Shown here: positions 58,174 to 64,000 of the stretch, in pieces
How the letters are laid out: every line of letters begins with the position of its first letter
Numbering within the stretch: position 1 is the first letter of the stretch
Assembly: GCA_037074705.1 (NCBI GenBank)
Contig: CM073592.1
Coordinates: 51,506,129-51,570,128, forward strand
Source: Zhengitettix transpicula
Taxonomy: Eukaryota; Arthropoda; Insecta; Orthoptera; Tetrigidae
DNA length: 64,000 nt
Reading direction: 5' to 3'
Position numbers and translations under genes: made by a program
The notes under the pieces: generated by a model
The model's input: only the letters and a program-made list of their open reading frames with translations
What the model was told of the DNA's origin: nothing
Databases searched by the model: none

Positions 58174-58983
58174 TTTACAAATAATTAGAATACCGACAAC
58201 GCTCTTTTAAATACTCTTATGGTAATATTAATACTAGTAGCTTAATTTTATAAGGATACGAGGATAACCTCCAGGCTGTCAATAATAATGTTATGGATGT
58301 TACAAAGCAGGTTAACTGAGCACGGAAATTAGCCTGCTCCCAGAGCAATAAAGCTATTATCATGCTATTACTTCGCAGAAAAGCGTCTCACGGAGCTAAC
58401 AAAGCGTTACCAGCATGCTATATTGTTATATACTCAAGCCAAGCAATAACCATGAAATTCTCAGGCACGCAATCAGTTCGCAGACGCCAGAATTAATTTC
58501 CCGCCAATGTAAAGAGAAAATACGTAGGAAACGTTGTATGTTCAGCTCAAGTTAAAGTTATGATTTCATGCAACATTTCCAAGGTTCGCAGACCCATGGA
58601 AACGTTTTTCTGAAATCATTGAAAACATAGTCATGACTTGTGCTCAAGTATTTAATTTTTAGCCATAAATTTAAAGATGTTTTCTTCAGTTGTTGATAGC
58701 AAATACTGAAGAATTAAATAATATATTTGGACTTTTCATTGCATTGCATAAATTCCCCCAAATTGATCCGTTATACAATAATTGTTTTTTTTTCGTTGAA
58801 TTTGAGATGATCTGAGAAAATTATTCTTAAATATTAAAATAGTTCGGCAAACCATGAATATAACTAGTGGAAAGTAAAATCGATATCAGAACCAATGGAA
58901 AAGAATTAATCTTGCACAAAATCAGAAACTATTAGAGCCCGCATTGAAATACCATGAATTTTTTCTTAACAGAAAAATTTCGA
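58174..58983. other. Unassigned DNA
   Basis: No gene recognised. Confidence 0.4.
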
Positions 58984-59045
58984 GAATCGAAAATCCAGGA
59001 CTTTCGTATCGTACGCAATCTCTCTTACCACTGAGCCATCTTCGT
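58984..59045 (-). mobile_element. tRNA-like sequence (SINE head or tRNA pseudogene)
   Basis: The minus strand reads GAAGATGGCTCAGTGGTAAG, then AGAGATTGCGTACG, and further GTCCTGGATTTTCGATTC. The A box TGGCTCAGTGG (59028-59038) is intact. The B box region (58984-58996) is degenerate. No proper acceptor stem is seen. The flanks do not reveal where a SINE body would end. Confidence 0.5.
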
Positions 59046-59768
59046 CGACTGCCCGTTGTACGCCATCTTTCTCTATCCGTTGTACAGACCTGAACACAGG
59101 ATCACTGAATAACTGAGCTTGATTGCAAGCTTTTATATTCCTTTATTTCAATGATTCGCCGAATTTCGTAACTATAAGACATTACGCATCTTATCGAGAT
59201 TATTTCAATAGGCACATGATCCTAGAAAAAAAAGTTAAATATTCGAAAACGTGGAAACCTTGACACGTACAATTTATTTCAACACGTAATTTCCGCCGTG
59301 TATCCTAGAAAACTTGGTCCACCGCACTTTCGCTACAATTCACTTTAAAAACCAACGCTACTACATTCAGACGCGATATTGAAGTGAGCCTACACTCTCG
59401 GGTTTGGCAGGGATATAAATCTTAGTTCCGATGTTTGTTTCGACCTCTTGCAAGTCATAAAGCCACGTACGTACATTACCACAATTTCTAGCAAAGATTG
59501 AAAAGGTGGTAAAAAACTAAATAATGTTTCAAATATACTTAAAACTATAGTTACCTAGTTAAATTTAGCGCAGTTGTAGATTTCACTCATTTTTTATGTT
59601 GTTACTCTTCTTCTAGCATGTTAATAGTTTGAAGTTCGGATACGACATGAGTCTCATATAATTATTTCATCATAATTATGAGAAATAATTATCAATAATA
59701 AATGTAAGATATATATTCTTTTAAAAAAAATACGGCGGAGAGCGACATGAAAGATTGAAATATATCGT
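59046..59768. other. Unassigned DNA
   Basis: No gene recognised. Confidence 0.4.
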
Positions 59769-60720
59769 AGATTATTGCTGATTCCCTCTCCCGCAGGAAT
59801 TCACGCTGCAGCGTCACCAATAATATTCTTATGCTGTATCTGTGAACTGTTTCGCTTTTAACGACTAAGAAAGATAGCCACAACAATGTTTCTGCGATCC
59901 TTGTGCCTTTCGTCAGGTGCGAAGAAGAGCCTAGAGCGACACAACAGCACTTGTCAGTTGACAAAACTCAGACGCGACGAAAACGCAACGACAATGGGAG
60001 AGTCGACGGTTCAAGGTAACAATAAGGGAGCTACGACAATGGGAAAACACAAGATTTAGCGTAATAATAAGGGATCATAGCAATTGTTGAGTTTAATACT
60101 GTCCGTTTGTACATTAATAGCTGTGATGTTTGATTTTATGTGAAGCATCTCTGAAATGAGTCTGGAATTGTACCTGGTGTGAATGTCTAAAATTTTAGCA
60201 TTTTTCCTATCAAATGTATGTTTAGAATTGATTATATGATTGGATACTACATATCAAGGAAAGAATCAATGGGAAGTTTGATACTAGACATATGTTCCTT
60301 GATACGGGTATTACGGGAACGTTTTGTTTGTCCTATGTAGCAGGAATTACAATTAGAGCAAGACATTTTGTTAACAACAAAATGTTTGCTGTAGGTGTCA
60401 AAAAGTCGTGTATATGTCATTATTTCTCTACAGGTTTTACAGAAAATAATATTCGTTTTGTTTCTCTCTCCTGAATATCTGTTAAACTACCTTTTCCATA
60501 GGCAGTGTATCATTTATTAAGCAAGAAAATAATTTTCGTTGTGAGGTGTCCCATGATTTTCCTCGTATCCAAAGAACACATATTCAAATCCAGTCTTTTC
60601 CGACAGGGGAAATGTGAGCAGACGTTATCGATTGTTCTGTATGTTGTGATAACATTGACGTTAGATATCCATTTGGAGAGTCATGTCGTACAAAGGTAAA
60701 TATGTCAGACTGTCAGACGA
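59769..60720 (-). mobile_element. Penelope-like retroelement, 5' truncated
   Basis: The minus strand holds the end of a Penelope-like coding region (60720-60056) and then a 3' non-coding block (about 60055-59769), part of which recurs at 47340-47475. The reverse-transcriptase core is absent, so the copy is 5' truncated, as is common for this class. It lies next to L copy 7 with about 140 bp between. Confidence 0.75.
60056..60720 (-). pseudogene. Penelope-like element, connector and GIY-YIG endonuclease region
   Basis: Minus-strand frames in order are SNVNVITTYRTIDNVCSHFP and KRLDLNMCSLDTRKIMGHLT (about 60680-60541), then KIIFLLNK-stop-YTAYGKGSLTDIQ. After a frame change comes ERNKTNIIFCKTCREIMTYT, then HFVVNKMSCSNCNSCYIGQT, then KRSRNTRIKEHMSSIKLPID. 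A further shift gives TFDRKNAKILDIHTRYNSRL, then ISEMLHIKSNITAIN, ending NCYDPLLLR at 60056. CxxCxxCYIGQTKRSxxxRIKEH is the GIY-YIG nuclease of Penelope-like elements. YIG is at 60331-60339, with the conserved Arg and Glu after it. Stops and at least two frameshifts show it is inactive. Confidence 0.82.
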
Positions 60721-60860
60721 GTCTTCTGACCTGCGTCAGTGAATTCAGACGAAAACCATCAAATGATTATGGGACTGGTCCTCAACTTTTTTAACCAAGA
60801 GGGTTTTTTCCTATGACTTTAAAATTAATTTCAATTAATTTTGTCAGTGCTAATATATAT

Positions 60861-61906
60861 TGCAATGATTAAAATAAATAGCTTTAATTTAAATTAATGA
60901 ATTTGAAGAATTCGAGCCCCACGTTGTGGAAGCCATTTTGTAATATTCAATTAGAGGTCGTTAATTAAATAAAATTTGATTAAATTTACAAACAATATTT
61001 TTATTTTGGCACTAATTTAAAAACAATTACAAATTTAAAATACTGGATCTCAGGGTCTTCACTGGGTTTGATAATGGACACAACAATTATATTTATAATC
61101 TTATTAACAAACAAATCACAATTAAAAGAAAAGAAATTTACTTGACCATTAAACTATAACGAAATTTAAAATGAGAACGAAATTAAGAAGTAAAAGATAT
61201 CACGAATTAACAATTTAAACGGAGAACGAAATCTGACTTCTATCTTTCAATTACGTTTACATAATTAATCATTTAGTATTTTGTTACTCACATTTGTCCA
61301 GCATTCCAGCATACCTTTCGTTTTCGAAATACACTAATGCGGGATTTTACACTGATTCTAAGACTAATGTTTATATGATGTCAGGAACTCGGATGAGCCT
61401 CCCCTTTTGTTGTCATCTACCTGTTGACTGCTTGCTTGCCTTAGGTGAATTCTGCTTGCCTTAGGCGAATTCCTTGGTCGGTAGATTTGCCAGTCTTTAT
61501 TGCATTGGACTCGAACTGAAATTTTTACTATTTCTGGCCGGCTATGGACACAAAACTGCTTTTACTTAGCAAGTTTCGACGTTATGCTCTCATGAATGTT
61601 TTACTTTGTCCTCAGGAATGTCCAGGCACCAACTAACTCTGTTAAATCCTAATTTCCGACTCTGTTGAATTCTCCTCCAACTAACAGTTATACCTTGACG
61701 ATGTCTTTCCGCGAACTGCTCTTCACAATATTTTCTTGCGAACTGACCTCTCGTCTTGCGTTTTGAGGGCGCATACCTCATTTTCGGACCTTCCGACAAA
61801 GCAACAGAGTTCGGATTTTCTATTGTCGCTTTGTTTTGGAAACTCCTGCCGCTACAATTAAATTTTTATCTTCATACAATTAATGCCCTAATTAATTGTT
61901 ATTGCA
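60861..61906 (-). mobile_element. Family L LTR element, copy 7
   Basis: The minus-strand LTR runs 61906-60939, TGCAATAACAATTAATTAGG to GAATATTACA (968 bp). The primer-binding site is at 60914-60935. Its complement-side reading CAACGTGGGGCTCGAA is identical to the tRNA-Lys(CUU) complement over 16 bases, the best preserved in the window. A second terminus ends ATTGCA at 60861, 78 bp on. TGCAAT/ATTGCA form terminal inverted repeats of the whole unit. ATATATAT flanks both sides. It aligns with copy 6. The minus-strand open frame at 61799-61590 is not a conserved gene. Confidence 0.8.
60914..60935 (-). promoter_or_regulatory. tRNA-Lys primer-binding site of L copy 7
   Basis: Plus-strand text is GAGCCCCACGTTGTGGAAGC, then CA, preceded by TTC. 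The T-arm portion TTCGAGCCCCACGTTG is the tRNA-Lys(CUU) sequence exactly. The last bases before CCA have changed. Confidence 0.8.
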
Positions 61907-64000
61907 ATATATATACATATAATAATTCATATTCTAGAGAATGATGGAAATCGGAAGCTTCAAGAAAACCCCTTGAATGTTAATTATAAATTATTGTGAC
62001 TGTATAGGAAGGGGTTGTTTCTATAATATTGATTAACAGTATTCTCCAAATACGATGATCATTTAACGGTTAGGTTGTATTAAGTTATATATTTAATAAA
62101 ACTCATTTTGAAAACAATTTATATTAACTGCAAATGCAATACTGTTATCGTTTCCGCATGACATGCACTTACGAATGAATACCAACTGGACTGTTCACAA
62201 AATCTTCTTTTACATGGATGTATTCACAAATCTAATATTCCAGGGTGCAAAATATAGAGGACTCTTACAAGTGCCCCTTGAATGTCTGATAGCCTATACG
62301 TATCACTGATACGAATCTGCTTACAAATCAGGCTGCAATTTTCTCTCTCGATGTGGCAACATCGCAGTCGCCGTCTCCCTCTCGGAGCCGGTTCCTGGGG
62401 AGATTCAATCCCAGCACATATCAATCCCGTGCTGAGACAACAGAAACCGTCCATTCCCCGTACGCGAAATCCAAACAGCGCCCACTGACTGCCATCCCGT
62501 CTTTGTCTAAAATACAATTTCGGCAAAGCAAATAATTATAAAAGGAAAGATTCAGCCATGATTCCATTTTATTTTCTGACAGAAAACTTGATGACCTTTG
62601 TAAGCTAAAATGTAGAACAGCAGGAATTTCCGTGTATCATTATTAGTAAAAAATTCTCTTAATCACTCTTTGGAAATAGGAAGTAAAATAACTCTACGAT
62701 TTTTATATTAGAAGGGGGGGGGATAAGCTTGACGTATCAAATTCAGGATTTTTGACAGCTCTGTCTCGACGTTAACCATCAAAATAATTTATGAAAAGAC
62801 TATTTTTGGACCAAGTGTGTAGCAAAAACATGTGCAAGGTTCACTATCGAATAACAATCTACAAAAAACAAAGCCAAGTAAATAAGTATAAGTATTATAA
62901 CATGGTCACTTTTCTTATTCTTTTTATTACGTGAGTTGTTAGATATTTTGGTGAAACACAACATATATGAATTATATATAATTCAATAGGTTCAGATTTA
63001 AATATATGCAGAAATGTGGATTTCATTAATATGGCTGATGGATCTCCAGCAAACTTCGGACCGTAATCTCGGGGATTTATGTTTTGCCGAACGTACTCAG
63101 AAATTATATTCAAGAAGCACGTTGGAATCCGGGCAAGTTTTAAGGAAGAAAATGGGAAATAATTAAAAAAGAGTGACAGTTGAAAGGAAGGATTGTGGTT
63201 TCAGCGCGGCAGTTGATGTAGAGATGTCGAGGTGGTCATAGCTTGCTGTGAGAGGAATCCTGGTGACGGACTCCGAGAAGACGCAAAGTCGAGTTTCCTT
63301 GTGGATCTATAGGCAAGACGCCAAAAAGAGAAGCAAGATGCAACCCAAATTAGCCAGTGGATAATTGACGCATCGCAACCACTTGACCGTTCGAATTTTG
63401 GTTGAAGTCGAATTTTAGTGATAGAGATTCGTGGTGCCATGTTAACTTAGGGTTGCCTTTATTTTATTTAATGCTTTGGGAAAAATTATTTTCTTTTAAT
63501 TAGTAATTAACATTAAAAACCGTAAACCCGTTGCGCAATATATTTAGCAAATAAGAAGGCATAGCTCAAGAGTTGGACATCATACGCAGGAAAAGACTTC
63601 TTGACCTGATACCAAAAAGCAAATTGTAAGAGGTACATCAACTAAACAGGACATAATCTGCCAGATCTAGACGAAGCTGAAGATCAACTCAGAACCTGAA
63701 ATTACTGTAAAATTATAACAGCTGATTTTATTCATAAATTTTGACTAAAAAGTCTTTCCTGAACCAATATGCTCGTTTAAAAGGATTTGATTCGCACTGC
63801 GGGACAGTAAAATATAGAAATTGATGTTACTGTCATTTAATTATTTCAATAAAACCTGAAGCCTACTAAATGTGTTCTTGTTTCAGAATCAAGTGTTTAA
63901 GCACTCCTTTTTCCGCTTGCGATCATCAGGTTTACAGCAAAAAGTACAATATTCTTTACAGCTGCACATTCAGCGATAATGTGACAAAAATATATTCCAG
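61907..64000. other. Unassigned DNA with a higher-GC patch
   Basis: 62280-62510 is notably less AT-rich and open on both strands, including a 100-codon minus-strand frame (62526-62224). I recognise no domain. G9 run at 62714. The 79-codon minus-strand frame at 63201-63440 is also featureless. No RNA gene found. Confidence 0.4.

Noticed and set aside
59692..59964. 90-codon minus-strand frame near the Penelope-like element
   Set aside because: It falls in the 3' non-coding block after the stop at 60056. The related block at 47340 does not preserve the frame.
60910..60935. Possible tRNA-Lys gene (exact T-arm sequence)
   Set aside because: Only the 3' end of the tRNA is present and it stands beside an LTR terminus, so it is a primer-binding site read on the opposite strand.
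1..64000. CRISPR array or prokaryotic operon
   Set aside because: No regularly spaced short repeats with unique spacers, no ribosome-binding-site-led gene clusters. The window is eukaryotic repeat-rich DNA.

Overview
This window is AT-rich eukaryotic DNA, almost certainly from an insect. The evidence is a mariner-family transposase relic, a Penelope-like element with a GIY-YIG nuclease, Helitron-type ends, tRNA-derived SINE-like sequences, several non-LTR retrotransposon remnants and many long (TA)n microsatellites. Nothing looks bacterial or organellar. I suspect a large-genome hemimetabolous insect, but that is inference from repeat density only. I found no host gene I can name. Most long open frames fall inside repeats or are low-complexity artefacts.

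The most coherent structure is a family of LTR-type retroelements, here called family L, at about 1-814 (+), 2061-3627 (-), 11413-12857 (+), 27011-28198 (+), 28209-29172 (-), 43322-44334 (+) and 60861-61906 (-), with a related fragment at 29217-29770. In the cleaner copies the LTR begins TG and ends CA and is followed by a primer-binding site resembling the 3' end of tRNA-Lys. Then come about 50-80 bases and a second copy of the LTR-like terminus. Most copies sit in (TA)n tracts. No internal coding region is present, so they are non-autonomous or internally deleted. In two minus-strand copies the tRNA-Lys-like module recurs in tandem, two or three times.

A second family, R, is a GC-rich retroposon of about 560 bp. 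It has six copies in both orientations: 2416-2972, 6089-6550, 15650-15806, 18468-18633, 40572-41070 and 52426-52997. The two best copies carry target-site duplications of 15 and 12 bp, and two tandem 8-bp-stem hairpins lie near the 5' end.

Region by region: 1-3.6 kb holds two L copies with an R insertion nested in one. 6-7 kb has an R copy and a tRNA-derived SINE piece. 11-13 kb has an L copy bounded by (TA)n. 15-19 kb has two R fragments. 20.8-21.1 kb has a 5' Helitron fragment and 22.3-23.5 kb a mariner relic. 25.9-26.7 kb is a LINE remnant. 27-29.8 kb is a cluster of L elements in one microsatellite. At 33.5 kb a tRNA-like sequence sits inside a perfect 15-bp inverted repeat. 39.1 kb has a LINE reverse-transcriptase fragment and 40.6 kb an R copy. 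42.8-45.0 kb is a LINE 3' half split by an L insertion, and 45.4 kb is another LINE tail. 52 kb has a MITE and an R copy, 55.5 kb a foldback MITE, and 57.6-58.2 kb a complete-looking non-autonomous Helitron. 60.0-60.7 kb is a Penelope-like element beside an L copy. The remainder is unassigned AT-rich intergenic or intronic DNA.

All assignments come from reading the sequence by eye. Copy boundaries are approximate except where a duplication or terminal motif fixes them.
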